DNA of 64,000 bases from assembly GCF_026341035.1 (NCBI RefSeq), contig NZ_JAPEOQ010000002.1, positions 2,480,001 through 2,544,000 on the forward strand. The letters are read 5' to 3'. This stretch comes from Streptomyces sp. NBC_01016 (GTDB taxonomy: Bacteria > Actinomycetota > Actinomycetes > Streptomycetales > Streptomycetaceae). Made by a program: the position numbers and the translations under genes. The notes under the pieces were generated by a model. That model did not search any database and had not been told where the DNA came from. It saw only the letters and a list, made by a program, of their open reading frames with translations. Shown here piece by piece: positions 7,959 through 16,584 of the stretch; the stretch's first letter is position 1, and each line of letters opens with the position of its first letter.

Positions 7959-9815
7959 ATGCCCACCGTTGCTTCGTTACCCCGCCCCAGACGCCTCGCC
8001 GCCACGCTGCTGACGAGTTCCCTCCTCGTCGGCGGCCTCCTCACCACGCCCGCCGCGGCAACCGTCGTCTCCGGTGCGGCGGCGACCACGGCCGTACGCG
8101 TCAACCAGGTCGGCTATCTGCCGGACGGCCCCAAGCGCGCCACCGTGGTCACCACGGCGACGCAGCCGCTCACCTGGCAGTTGCGCGATGCGTCAGGGAC
8201 GGCGGTCGCCTCCGGTGCGACCGTCCCGCGCGGGGCGGACACCCCCTCCGGGCAGTCCGTCCAAGTGGCCGACTTCTCCTCGTTCCAGGGGTCGGGATCG
8301 GGTTACGTCCTGACGGTGGACGGCAGCAGCAGCGCGCCCTTCGACCTGCGCGCGAACCTGTACGACGGCCTGCGCTCCGACGCGATGGCGTTCTTCCACC
8401 ACCAACGCAGCGGCATACCCATCGACGCCTCCCTGGTGGGTTCCGCCTATGCGCGCCCGGCCGGACACCTCGGTGTCGCGCCCAACAAGGGCGACACCTC
8501 CGTCCCGTGCCAGGCAGGCGTGTGCGACTACACCCAGGACGTCAGGGGCGGCTGGTACGACGCGGGCGACCACGGCAAGTACGTGGTGAACGGCGGCATT
8601 TCGACCTGGCTGATGGTCAACTCCTTCGAGCGGGCCAAGCGCGCGGGCAAGGACGCCGCGCTCGGCGACTCCTCCCTGAAGGTCCCCGAGCGCGGCAACG
8701 GCGTACCCGACGTACTGGACGAGGCGCGCTGGGAACTGGACTTCCTGATGCGGATGCAGGTACCCGAGGGCAAGCCGTATGCGGGCATGGCGTTCCACAA
8801 GATCCACGACGCGGCCTGGACCGGCATGCCGCTGCGCCCCGACCAGGACCCCCAGCCCCGTGAGCTGCACCGTCCCTCGACGGCGGCGACCCTCAACCTC
8901 GCGGCGGCCGCGGCGCAGTGCGCCCGGGTCTACCGGGCCTACGACCCTGCGTTCGCCGACCGTTGTCTGTCAGCAGCGCGGAAGGCCTGGACGGCGGCCC
9001 GCGCCAACCCGGCGCTGTACGCGCCGGATTCGGACAGCACCGGCGGCGGCGCCTACGGCGACACCACGGTCAGCGACGAGTTCTACTGGGCGGCGGCCGA
9101 GCTGTACGCCACGACCGGCGAGAGCGGCTACCGGGACGCGGCCACCGACTCGTCCTGGCACACTTCCTCAACTGCCTTCTCCGCCTACGGATTCGGCTGG
9201 GCGGACACGGCCGCACTCGGTCGGCTCACCCTGGCCACCGTTCCCAATGGCCTGCCCGCAGCCGACCGGGACCGGATCCGGACCTCGGTCACGGCAGCCG
9301 CCGACGGTTACCTGTCGCGGATGGCCGCCCAGGGCTACGCGGTGCCCGTACCGGCGGACGGCTACTTCTGGGGCTCCAACGGCGAGGTCGCGAACGACGC
9401 GATCGTCCTCGCCGTCGCCGGAGAGTTGACCGGAAAGGAGCGCTACCGCACCGGCGCGCTGGAGACGATGGACTACCTCCTCGGCCGCAACGCCCTCGGC
9501 CAGTCCTACGTATCCGGCTACGGCGAGACGTCCTCGCAGAACCAGCATCACCGCTTCTGGGCCCACCAGTTGGACGCCTCGCTGCCCCATCCTCCGGCGG
9601 GGTCACTGGCGGGCGGGCCCAACAGCGGCCTCCAGGACCCGGTGGCGGAGGAGAAGCTGGCCGGCTGCGCGCCCGCCGCCTGCTACATCGACGACATCGG
9701 CTCGTACTCCACCAACGAGGTGGCGGTCAACTGGAACGCCCCGCTGGCCTGGCTCGCCGCCTACGCCGCCGAGCGGACCTCCACCGGTGAACACCCACCG
9801 GTGCCTGCGCGGTGA
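7959..9815 (+). CDS. GH9 cellulase, CBM2 lost by frameshift
   Basis: A 618-residue secreted endo-/processive cellulase. A signal peptide (LLTSSLLVGGLL core, cleavage near PAAA, ~34) is followed by a CelD_N immunoglobulin-like domain (VRVNQVGYLP, ~45-135) and a GH9 catalytic domain (~140-605). Asp201 and Asp204 in YDAGDHG are the catalytic base region, HHRFWAHQLD is the conserved histidine motif, and Glu587 in YSTNEVAVNWNAPL is the proton donor. AGAGGAG precedes the ATG. The protein stops right after a short linker, yet the next bases in another frame encode the start of a CBM2. The enzyme has therefore probably lost its cellulose-binding domain. CebR-controlled. Confidence 0.93.
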   Translation: MPTVASLPRPRRLAATLLTSSLLVGGLLTTPAAATVVSGAAATTAVRVNQVGYLPDGPKRATVVTTATQPLTWQLRDASGTAVASGATVPRGADTPSGQSVQVADFSSFQGSGSGYVLTVDGSSSAPFDLRANLYDGLRSDAMAFFHHQRSGIPIDASLVGSAYARPAGHLGVAPNKGDTSVPCQAGVCDYTQDVRGGWYDAGDHGKYVVNGGISTWLMVNSFERAKRAGKDAALGDSSLKVPERGNGVPDVLDEARWELDFLMRMQVPEGKPYAGMAFHKIHDAAWTGMPLRPDQDPQPRELHRPSTAATLNLAAAAAQCARVYRAYDPAFADRCLSAARKAWTAARANPALYAPDSDSTGGGAYGDTTVSDEFYWAAAELYATTGESGYRDAATDSSWHTSSTAFSAYGFGWADTAALGRLTLATVPNGLPAADRDRIRTSVTAAADGYLSRMAAQGYAVPVPADGYFWGSNGEVANDAIVLAVAGELTGKERYRTGALETMDYLLGRNALGQSYVSGYGETSSQNQHHRFWAHQLDASLPHPPAGSLAGGPNSGLQDPVAEEKLAGCAPAACYIDDIGSYSTNEVAVNWNAPLAWLAAYAAERTSTGEHPPVPAR

Positions 9816-9904
9816 CGTACAAGACCGACAGCGTGTGGAGCACCGGCTTCACCGCGACGGTCACCGCCAAGAACCGGGGCGCGCACGGCCGTGCGGCCTG
9901 GCCC
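9806..9904 (+). pseudogene. frameshifted remnant of a CBM2 cellulose-binding domain
   Basis: In the frame starting at TGC 9806 the sequence reads CAVTYKTDSVWSTGFTATV and then TAKNRG, the classic beginning of a family 2 carbohydrate-binding module (Cys, V-x-Y, W, GFTA-x-V, N-x-G). The GH9 frame stops at 9813-9815, so the domain is out of frame. After about 30 residues the similarity fades (HGRAAWPG) and the rest of the ~100-residue module is gone. A sequencing indel could explain the shift but not the missing remainder. Confidence 0.75.
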
Positions 9905-9992
9905 GGGGCTTCACATGTTGGCGGAATGCCGACGGCCGAAACGACCGGTCCGTCGATTTTCGCCAGTCCACCCGCAAGTTTCGACACACCTC

Positions 9993-10021
9993 TTGACAGG
10001 TGCACCCCACTACAGCACTTT
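9993..10021 (+). promoter_or_regulatory. candidate promoter of the cellulase operon
   Basis: TTGACA at 9993-9998 is a perfect -35 hexamer. A weak -10 (CACTTT or ACTTTG) follows at 17-18 bp, directly against the CebR box. A CAAGTTTCGAC motif just upstream (~9975) resembles the xylan-linked repeats. Confidence 0.45.
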
Positions 10022-10034
10022 GGGAGCGCTCCCA
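10021..10034. promoter_or_regulatory. CebR operator (TGGGAGCGCTCCCA)
   Basis: A second exact CebR palindrome, 140 bp before the GH10 start and adjoining the likely -10/+1 region. Bound CebR would block the promoter of the whole GH10-GH48-GH12-GH6 run until cello-oligosaccharides appear. Confidence 0.9.
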
Positions 10035-10173
10035 CGACTTCAAGGCTTGCACCATCTCCCCACTAGAGTCGCGGGGGAGGGAACGGCGCGCCGTGACCGG
10101 CGGGACCCCGGTCACAGGGCTTCGGTGACGCCCCGAGCGTCCCCCCTCCCGCATTTCGGAGAGAGGAACCAGC

Positions 10174-12000
10174 ATGACGCTGGCGCCCATACCCCCCGCC
10201 CGAAGACGGGCCTCTCGGAGCATCGCCGCCCTGTTCGCCACCCTCGCCCTCGCGGCGGCCACGATCGGGCTCACGCCTTCGACGGCGTCCGCGGCCGAGC
10301 CGCCGACGCTGCATCAGCTCGCCGACGCCAAGGGCAGGTACTTCGGCTCGGCGACCGACAACGGGGAGCTGTCCGACGCCCCGTACACCCAGACCCTGGG
10401 TTCCCAGTTCGGGCCGATCACCCCCGGCAACTCCATGAAGTGGGACAGCACCGAGCGCGCCCAGGGGCAGTTCAGCTTCACGGGCGGCGACCAGGTCGTG
10501 GACTTCGCCCGGGCGCACGGCCAGAGCGTGCGCGGTCACACCCTGGTGTGGCACAGCCAACTACCCGGCTGGGTAGGGCAGTTGCCCGCCGCGCAGGTGC
10601 GCCCCGCCATGGAGAACCACATCGCCAACGTCGCCGGCCACTACCGCGGCAAGGTGTTCGCCTGGGACGTCGTCAACGAGCCCTTCAACGAGGACGGCAG
10701 CTACCGCAACTCGCCGTTCTACAACGCCATGGGCAAGGACTTCATCGCCCATGCCCTGCGCGCCGCCCGGGCCGCCGACCCCGACGCCAAGCTGTACATC
10801 AACGACTACAACGTCGAGGGGCTCGGCGCGAAGAGCGACGCCCTCTACACCCTCGCCCGCGACCTGAAGGCGGCCGGCGTGCCGCTCGACGGCGTCGGGA
10901 TGCAGGCGCACCTGGCGATCCAGTACGGCTTCCCGAACCAGATGCAGCAGAACATCCAGCGCTTCGCCGACCTCGGCCTCGACGTGGCCGTCACCGAGCT
11001 CGACGTGCGGATGCAGCTGCCGAAGGACACGGCGAAGGAGGCCACCCAGGCCGACTACTACCGCCGGGTCACCGAGGCCTGCCTGGCCGTCACCCGGTGT
11101 GTCGGGATCACGGTCTGGGACTACACCGACAAGTACTCCTGGATCCCCGGCGTCTTCGACGGCGAGGGCTCGGCCCTCCCGTGGGACGGGAACCTCCAGC
11201 CCAAACCCGTCGTCATGGACGCGATCCGCAAGGCCCTCGGCGACACCGGCGCGGTCGACACCCAGGCCCCGAGCGTGCCGTCGGGGCTGCGGGTGACCGG
11301 CACCACCTCGGCCTCCGCCTCCCTGGCGTGGAACGCCGCCACCGACGACACGGGCGTCACCGGGTACGACGTCTACCGCGGCGGCACGAAGGTGGGGACG
11401 GCCTCCGGTACGTCCTTCACCGACAGCGGGCTCGCCGCCTCCACCGCGTACGCCTACACGGTGCGGGCCCGCGACGCCGCAGGGAACGTCTCGGCGCAGT
11501 CCGCCCCGGTGAGCGCCACGACGCAGCCGGCGGGCGCGGGCGGCGGCGCCCTGAAGGTCCAGTACAAGAACAACGACCAGTCCGCCGGCGACAACTCGAT
11601 CAAGCCCGGGCTGCAGTTGGTCAACACCGGTGACTCGGCCGTCGCTCTCTCCGAGGTGACCGTCCGCTACTACTTCAGTGGCGAGTCCGGTGCCACGACG
11701 TACAGCACCTGGTGCGACTGGGCGGCGCCCGGCTGTGGCACGCTCACGCACCGGGTCGTCGCGATGAGCAGCCCGAAGGCCGGCGCCGACCACTACCTGG
11801 AGGTGGGCTTCGCCGCCACGGCGGGCAGCCTCGCCCCCGGGGCCTCGAGCGGCGAGGCACAACTGCGGTTCAACAAGAGCGACTGGTCGAACTTCAGCGA
11901 GGGCGACGACTACAGCCGCGGTACGAACACCGCCTTCGCGGACGCACCGAAGATCACCGTCCACCTCGACGGTCAGACGGTCTACGGCACCACCCCCTGA
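10174..12000 (+). CDS. GH10 endo-1,4-beta-xylanase with FnIII and CBM3
   Basis: A 608-residue secreted xylanase. Signal peptide 1-41 (TASAA-E) is followed by the GH10 barrel at ~45-355, with acid/base Glu169 in WDVVNEP and nucleophile Glu275 in VTELDV. A fibronectin type III module lies at ~362-450, then a CBM3 from 460 to the end (LKVQYK, TWCDWAAPGC with a likely disulfide, DWSNF). It is the first gene of the operon, with AGAGAGG before the ATG. A cellulose-binding CBM3 on a xylanase would hold it to crystalline cellulose within the plant wall. Streptomyces GH10 enzymes more often carry CBM13 or CBM2, so this architecture is unusual. Confidence 0.95.
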   Translation: MTLAPIPPARRRASRSIAALFATLALAAATIGLTPSTASAAEPPTLHQLADAKGRYFGSATDNGELSDAPYTQTLGSQFGPITPGNSMKWDSTERAQGQFSFTGGDQVVDFARAHGQSVRGHTLVWHSQLPGWVGQLPAAQVRPAMENHIANVAGHYRGKVFAWDVVNEPFNEDGSYRNSPFYNAMGKDFIAHALRAARAADPDAKLYINDYNVEGLGAKSDALYTLARDLKAAGVPLDGVGMQAHLAIQYGFPNQMQQNIQRFADLGLDVAVTELDVRMQLPKDTAKEATQADYYRRVTEACLAVTRCVGITVWDYTDKYSWIPGVFDGEGSALPWDGNLQPKPVVMDAIRKALGDTGAVDTQAPSVPSGLRVTGTTSASASLAWNAATDDTGVTGYDVYRGGTKVGTASGTSFTDSGLAASTAYAYTVRARDAAGNVSAQSAPVSATTQPAGAGGGALKVQYKNNDQSAGDNSIKPGLQLVNTGDSAVALSEVTVRYYFSGESGATTYSTWCDWAAPGCGTLTHRVVAMSSPKAGADHYLEVGFAATAGSLAPGASSGEAQLRFNKSDWSNFSEGDDYSRGTNTAFADAPKITVHLDGQTVYGTTP

Positions 12001-12004
12001 ACCG

Positions 12005-12038
12005 CGGTCCGGGCGGTCGGCTCCGCCCGCCCGGACCG
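12005..12038 (+). terminator. perfect 12-bp hairpin after the xylanase gene
   Basis: The arms CGGTCCGGGCGG (12005-12016) and CCGCCCGGACCG (12027-12038) pair perfectly across a 10-nt loop. The hairpin starts five bases after the GH10 stop and 87 bp before the GH48 start. It may attenuate transcription or protect the upstream mRNA segment rather than end it fully, since GH48 has no separate obvious promoter. Confidence 0.55.
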
Positions 12039-12124
12039 TTCCAGCGTGCCGCCGTGCCGGGATGGGGAGCAGCCCCGGCACGGCACCACCACCACTCCCA
12101 CCCGGACCCCCTCTTGGAGGACCT

Positions 12125-14956
12125 GTGTCCGCACATCCCGAGGTGCCCGAAAGATTCGAAAGATCCTCGTTACTCTCCCGGCGTTCCTTCGTCGGCGTGG
12201 CCGGCGGCGCGCTCGTCGCCCTCGGCGCCGGGCAGGCGTTCGCCCGGGCCGCCGAGTCCCCGGAGGGGTCCGCCGCACAGACGGCCGCCGCCGCCGACGG
12301 CCCCTACACGGAGGCCTTCCTCACCCAGTACAACAAGATCAAGAGCCCGGACAGCGGCTACTTCAGCCCGGACGGCATCCCGTACCACTGCGCCGAGACC
12401 CTGATCGTCGAGGCCCCCGACCACGGCCACCAGACGACCTCCGAGGCGTTCAGCTTCTGGATCTGGCTGGAGGCGGCGTACGGCCGGGTCACCGGCGACT
12501 GGGCCCCGTTCAACAAGTCCTGGGAGGTCGCCGAGGCCTCGATCATCCCGCCGCACATCGACCAGCCCACCAACGACTCGTACACCCCCTCCAAGCCCGC
12601 CACCTACGCGCCCGAGCACCCGCAGGTCACCAGCTACCCGTCCGAGCTGACCTCCTCCGTCTCCGTCGGCTCCGACCCCATCGCCACCGAACTCGCCTCC
12701 GCGTACGGGACGATGGACATCTACGGCATGCACTGGCTGATGGACCTCGACAACGTCTACGGCTTCGGCAACAAGCCCGGTACGGGTGACGAGTTCGGCC
12801 CCGGCAAGATGGCGTCCTTCGTCAACAGCTACCAGCGCGGCGCGCAGGAGTCGGTCTGGGAGACCGTCCCGCAGCCCAGCACCGACCTCTTCAAGTACGG
12901 CGGCGCCAACGGCTACCTCGACCTCTTCGTCAAGGACGCCTCGTACGCGAAGCAGTGGAAGTACACCAACGCCCCCGACGCCGACGCGCGCGCCGTGCAG
13001 GCCGCGTACTGGGCGCTGACGTGGGCGACGGCGCAGGGCAAGGCGAGTCAGGTCTCCGCCTCCGTGGCCAAGGCCGCGAAGATGGGCGACTACCTGCGCT
13101 ACTCGATGTTCGACAAGTACTTCAAGAAAATCGGCGACTGCACCAGCCCGACCGGCTGCCAGCCCGCCTCCGGCCGCGATGCCCAGCACTACCTGCTGTC
13201 CTGGTACTACGCGTGGGGCGGCTCCGCAGGCACCGGCGGCGGCTGGGCCTGGCGCATCGGCGACGGCATCGCCCACCAGGGCTACCAGAACCCCCTCGCC
13301 GCCTGGGCGCTGTCCACCATCCCCGCCCTCACCCCCAAGTCGCCGACGGCGAAGGGCGATTGGCAGAAGTCGCTCACCCGGCAGCTGGAGTTCCTGCGCT
13401 GGCTGCAGTCCTCCGAAGGCGGGCTCGCCGGCGGCTGCTCCAACAGCTGGGACGGCCAGTACGGCACCCCGCCGGCCGGCACACCGACCTTCTACGGCAT
13501 GGCGTACGACTGGCAGCCCGTCTACCACGACCCGCCGAGCAACAACTGGTTCGGCTTCCAGGTGTGGTGCATGGAGCGCGTCGCCCAGTACTACTACGTC
13601 ACCAACAACGCGACCGCGAAGGCCGTCCTCGACAAGTGGGTGGCGTGGGCCTCGAAGCAGACCACCGTCGGCTCCGACGGCAGCTACCGCTTCCCCTCCA
13701 CGCTGGGCTGGACCGGCGCCCCCGACACCTGGAACGCCACGAGCCCCGGCGCCAACACCGGCCTGCACGTGTCCGTCGTCGACTACAGCGACGACGTCGG
13801 CGTGGGTGCGGCGCTGGCCATGACGCTGATCTACTACGCCGCGAAGTCCGGGGACGCCGACTCCGCCGGACTCGCCAAGTCCCTGCTCGACGCCATGGCC
13901 GAGCACGCCGACGCCAAGGGCATCGCCGTCCCCGAGACCCGCCGCGACTACGACCGCTTCGACGATCCGGTGTACTTCCCGGCGGGCTGGTCCGGCACCT
14001 CCCCGCAAGGCGTGAAGCTGGGCTCCGGCACGACCTTCATCGGGATGCGGCCGTGGCTCAAACAGGAGCCGGGCTGGTCGAAGGTGCAGACGTACCTGGA
14101 CGGTGGCGCTCCGCCGGTCTTCACGTACCACCGCTTCTGGGCTCAGGCGGCGCTGGCGCTCTCCTTCGCCTCGTACGCCGAGCTCCTCGGCGACGAGGGC
14201 GGCCCCGGCGGCGGCGACACCACCGCGCCGACCGTCCCCACCGGCCTGACGGTGACGGCGACGACCGGCACCAGCGTGGCGCTGAGCTGGACGGCGTCCA
14301 CCGACGACACGGGCGTCGCGGCGTACGACGTCTACCGCGACGGCACCCCGGTCGGCACCCCGACCGCGACCACCTACACCGACACCGGGCTCTCCGCCGC
14401 CACCGCCTACCACTACCGGGTCGCCGCCCGCGACGCCGCGGGCAACGCCTCCGCACTGTCCGCCGAGGTCACCGGCACCACCAAGACGGGCGGCGGTACG
14501 GGCGGGGCCAAGGTCCAGTACAAGAGCACCGACTCCAACGCCACCGACAACTCCATCCGCATGTCCCTGAAGGTCGGCAACACCGGCGGCGGCGCGCTCA
14601 GCCTCTCCACGGTGACCGTCCGCTACTACTTCACCGGCGACGGTGGCCCGTCCACGTACTCCACCTGGTGCGACTGGGCGGTGCTCGGCGCCGCCAACAT
14701 CACCCACCGGGTGGTCGCCCTGAGCAGCCCGAAGACCGGCGCGGACCACTACCTGGAGGTCGGCTTCAGTGCCGGCGCGGGCAGTGTCGCCGCGGGCGGC
14801 GACTCCGGCGAGATACAACTGCGCGTGCACAAGAGCGACTGGTCGAACTTCAACGAGGCCGACGACTACAGCCGCGGTACGAACGCGGCCTTCGCGGACG
14901 CCTCCAAGATCACCGCGTACGTCGGCGGCGAGCTCGTCTGGGGGACGGCGCCGTGA
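12125..14956 (+). CDS. GH48 reducing-end cellobiohydrolase with FnIII and CBM3
   Basis: A 943-residue processive exocellulase. GTG 12125 is chosen because GGAGG precedes it; the longer in-frame upstream part is Pro-rich non-coding. The N-terminus LLSRRSFVGVAGG is a typical Tat signal. The GH48 domain spans ~70-680: residue 96 begins the motif EAPDHGHQTTSEA, where Glu107 matches the proton donor of Cel48F. FnIII lies at ~698-785 and CBM3 at 795-943. In this CBM3 the usual second cysteine is absent (TWCDWAVLGAAN). The gene overlaps the GH12 start (GTGA), giving coupled translation. It acts in synergy with GH6, which works from the opposite chain end. Confidence 0.95.
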   Translation: MSAHPEVPERFERSSLLSRRSFVGVAGGALVALGAGQAFARAAESPEGSAAQTAAAADGPYTEAFLTQYNKIKSPDSGYFSPDGIPYHCAETLIVEAPDHGHQTTSEAFSFWIWLEAAYGRVTGDWAPFNKSWEVAEASIIPPHIDQPTNDSYTPSKPATYAPEHPQVTSYPSELTSSVSVGSDPIATELASAYGTMDIYGMHWLMDLDNVYGFGNKPGTGDEFGPGKMASFVNSYQRGAQESVWETVPQPSTDLFKYGGANGYLDLFVKDASYAKQWKYTNAPDADARAVQAAYWALTWATAQGKASQVSASVAKAAKMGDYLRYSMFDKYFKKIGDCTSPTGCQPASGRDAQHYLLSWYYAWGGSAGTGGGWAWRIGDGIAHQGYQNPLAAWALSTIPALTPKSPTAKGDWQKSLTRQLEFLRWLQSSEGGLAGGCSNSWDGQYGTPPAGTPTFYGMAYDWQPVYHDPPSNNWFGFQVWCMERVAQYYYVTNNATAKAVLDKWVAWASKQTTVGSDGSYRFPSTLGWTGAPDTWNATSPGANTGLHVSVVDYSDDVGVGAALAMTLIYYAAKSGDADSAGLAKSLLDAMAEHADAKGIAVPETRRDYDRFDDPVYFPAGWSGTSPQGVKLGSGTTFIGMRPWLKQEPGWSKVQTYLDGGAPPVFTYHRFWAQAALALSFASYAELLGDEGGPGGGDTTAPTVPTGLTVTATTGTSVALSWTASTDDTGVAAYDVYRDGTPVGTPTATTYTDTGLSAATAYHYRVAARDAAGNASALSAEVTGTTKTGGGTGGAKVQYKSTDSNATDNSIRMSLKVGNTGGGALSLSTVTVRYYFTGDGGPSTYSTWCDWAVLGAANITHRVVALSSPKTGADHYLEVGFSAGAGSVAAGGDSGEIQLRVHKSDWSNFNEADDYSRGTNAAFADASKITAYVGGELVWGTAP

Positions 14957-16485
14957 CGGGACGACACCCGCGTCGCGCCCTCGCCGCCACCGCCGCGGGC
15001 ATCCTGCTCGCCGGGCTCGCGCTGTTCACCGGCGCGGTCCCGGCGGCGGCCGCGTCGGTCACCGACTGCACCCAGTGGGGCACCACCGAGACGCAGGGCG
15101 GCACGTACACGTACCAGCAGAACGAGTGGAACTCCTCGGCCCGCCAGTGCGCGAGCGTGGACACCGCGACCGGCGCCTGGAAGCTGACCGAGGCGAACTT
15201 CTCGCTCACCACGGCGGGGCCGCCCGCCACCTACCCGTCCAGCTACAAGGGCTGCCACTGGGGCGTGTGCACCGCGAAGAGCGGCCTGCCGATCCGGGTC
15301 AGTGAACTGGGCAGCGCCCGCTCGACGTTCGACACCACGCAGGTCGCCTCCGGCGCCTGGAACGCCTCGTACGACCTGTGGTTCAACTCCACGCCCACCA
15401 CCGACGACCAGCCGGACGGCACCGAGGTGATGATCTGGATCAACCACCGCGGCGGCGTCCAGCCCATCGGCTCCCGCACGGCCACGGTCACGGCGGACGG
15501 CAGGACCTGGGACGTGTGGACCGGGCCCGGCGCCTCCGGGTGGAAGGTCATCTCGTACGTGTTGCAGGGCGGCGCCACCGCGGTGACCGATCTCAACGTG
15601 AAGCGTCTCGTCGACGACGCCACCGCGCGCGGCCAGATCAACCCCGCGCACTACCTGATCGACGCCGAGGCCGGCTTCGAGATCTGGCAGGGCGGCCAGG
15701 GTCTTGGCGTGAACTCCTTCTCGTTCGACGCAAGTAAGGGCTCGGGCGGCGGGGACACCACGCCGCCGACCGCGCCCCGCAACTTGCGTTCCACCGGGGC
15801 GAGTTCGTCGTCCGCCTCGCTGGCCTGGGACCCCGCCACGGACGACGTCGGCGTCACGTCGTACGACGTCTACCGCGGCGGCACCCGCGTCGGCTCCACC
15901 GGCGGCACGACGTACACCGACACCGGGCTGACGGCGTCCACCGCGTACAGCTACACCGTGCGCGCCCTGGACGCGGCCGGGAACGCCTCGCCACCCACCG
16001 GTCCGGTGAGCGTCACCACTGAGCCCGGCGGCGGGACCGGCACCGGCAATCTGAAGGTGCAGTACAAGACGAGCGATACGGGCCTGACGGACAACGCCAT
16101 CGGGATGAACCTGAAGGTGGTCAACACCGGTAGTAGTGCGCAGAGTCTGAAGGACGTCGAGATCCGCTACTGGTTCGACGACTCGGCCTCCTCGTACACG
16201 ACGTGGTGCGATTGGGCGCAGATCGGCTGCTCGAACCTGACCCACTCGGTGTCGACGAACGGCACGGCGACCGGGGCCAATCGCTACCTGAAGGTCAACG
16301 TCACCGGCGGCACACTCGCCGCGGGCGCCTCGACCGGCGACATCCAACTGCGGCTGCACCGCAGCGACTGGTCGAACCTCAACGAGGCCGACGACTACAG
16401 CCACGGCACCGCCAGTGCCTACGCGGACGCACCGAAGATCGGCGTCTACTCCGGCGGCCAACTCCTGTGGGGCACCGCGCCCTGA
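14953..16485 (+). CDS. GH12 endo-beta-1,4-glucanase with FnIII and CBM3
   Basis: A 510-residue secreted endoglucanase starting at GTG 14953, inside the GH48 stop. The signal peptide runs to about residue 34 (VPAAAA-S). The GH12 domain (~35-262) has nucleophile Glu158 in TEVMIWINHRGG and acid/base Glu243 in AGFEIWQGG, plus the W-D-V-W-x-G-P strand. FnIII is at ~268-355 and CBM3 at 367-510, with the paired cysteines TWCDWAQIGC. It resembles CelB-type Streptomyces GH12 enzymes, which usually carry a CBM2 instead. The last 445 bp are nearly identical to the end of the GH6 gene. Confidence 0.95.
   Translation: MTGRHPRRALAATAAGILLAGLALFTGAVPAAAASVTDCTQWGTTETQGGTYTYQQNEWNSSARQCASVDTATGAWKLTEANFSLTTAGPPATYPSSYKGCHWGVCTAKSGLPIRVSELGSARSTFDTTQVASGAWNASYDLWFNSTPTTDDQPDGTEVMIWINHRGGVQPIGSRTATVTADGRTWDVWTGPGASGWKVISYVLQGGATAVTDLNVKRLVDDATARGQINPAHYLIDAEAGFEIWQGGQGLGVNSFSFDASKGSGGGDTTPPTAPRNLRSTGASSSSASLAWDPATDDVGVTSYDVYRGGTRVGSTGGTTYTDTGLTASTAYSYTVRALDAAGNASPPTGPVSVTTEPGGGTGTGNLKVQYKTSDTGLTDNAIGMNLKVVNTGSSAQSLKDVEIRYWFDDSASSYTTWCDWAQIGCSNLTHSVSTNGTATGANRYLKVNVTGGTLAAGASTGDIQLRLHRSDWSNLNEADDYSHGTASAYADAPKIGVYSGGQLLWGTAP
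16041..16485 (+). repeat. CBM3-coding repeat, copy 1 (GH12)
   Basis: A 445-bp segment that matches 18267-18711 almost base for base, including rare codons in the run ggtagtagtgcgcagagt. The encoded modules differ at a single residue (HRSDW here, HRADW in GH6). The flanking FnIII DNA is clearly more divergent. Confidence 0.9.
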
Positions 16486-16499
16486 TCCACCCCCAGACA

Positions 16500-16540
16500 C
16501 CCGGTGGCGGGAATCCTTCCCGCTGCCTCCCGCCACCGGG
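16500..16540 (+). terminator. perfect 13-bp hairpin between GH12 and GH6
   Basis: The arms CCCGGTGGCGGGA and TCCCGCCACCGGG pair perfectly with a 15-nt loop, 15 bp after the GH12 stop and 45 bp before the GH6 start. With no T-run it could be a terminator, an attenuator or an mRNA stabiliser that sets the GH6 level separately. Confidence 0.55.
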
Positions 16541-16584
16541 CCGTACCTCCGCACACCCTTATCCGAGAGGAACACCACACAACG

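Noticed and set aside
12170..14830. Very long leftward open frame (886 codons) opposite the GH48 gene
   Set aside because: It is antisense to a perfectly conserved GH48-FnIII-CBM3 protein, its translation is Gly/Val/Arg-rich without motifs, and such mirror frames are a by-product of high GC codon use.
14953..15760. Lytic polysaccharide monooxygenase instead of GH12
   Set aside because: There is no N-terminal His after the signal peptide, and the EVMIWINHRGG and FEIWQGG motifs are GH12 catalytic strands.
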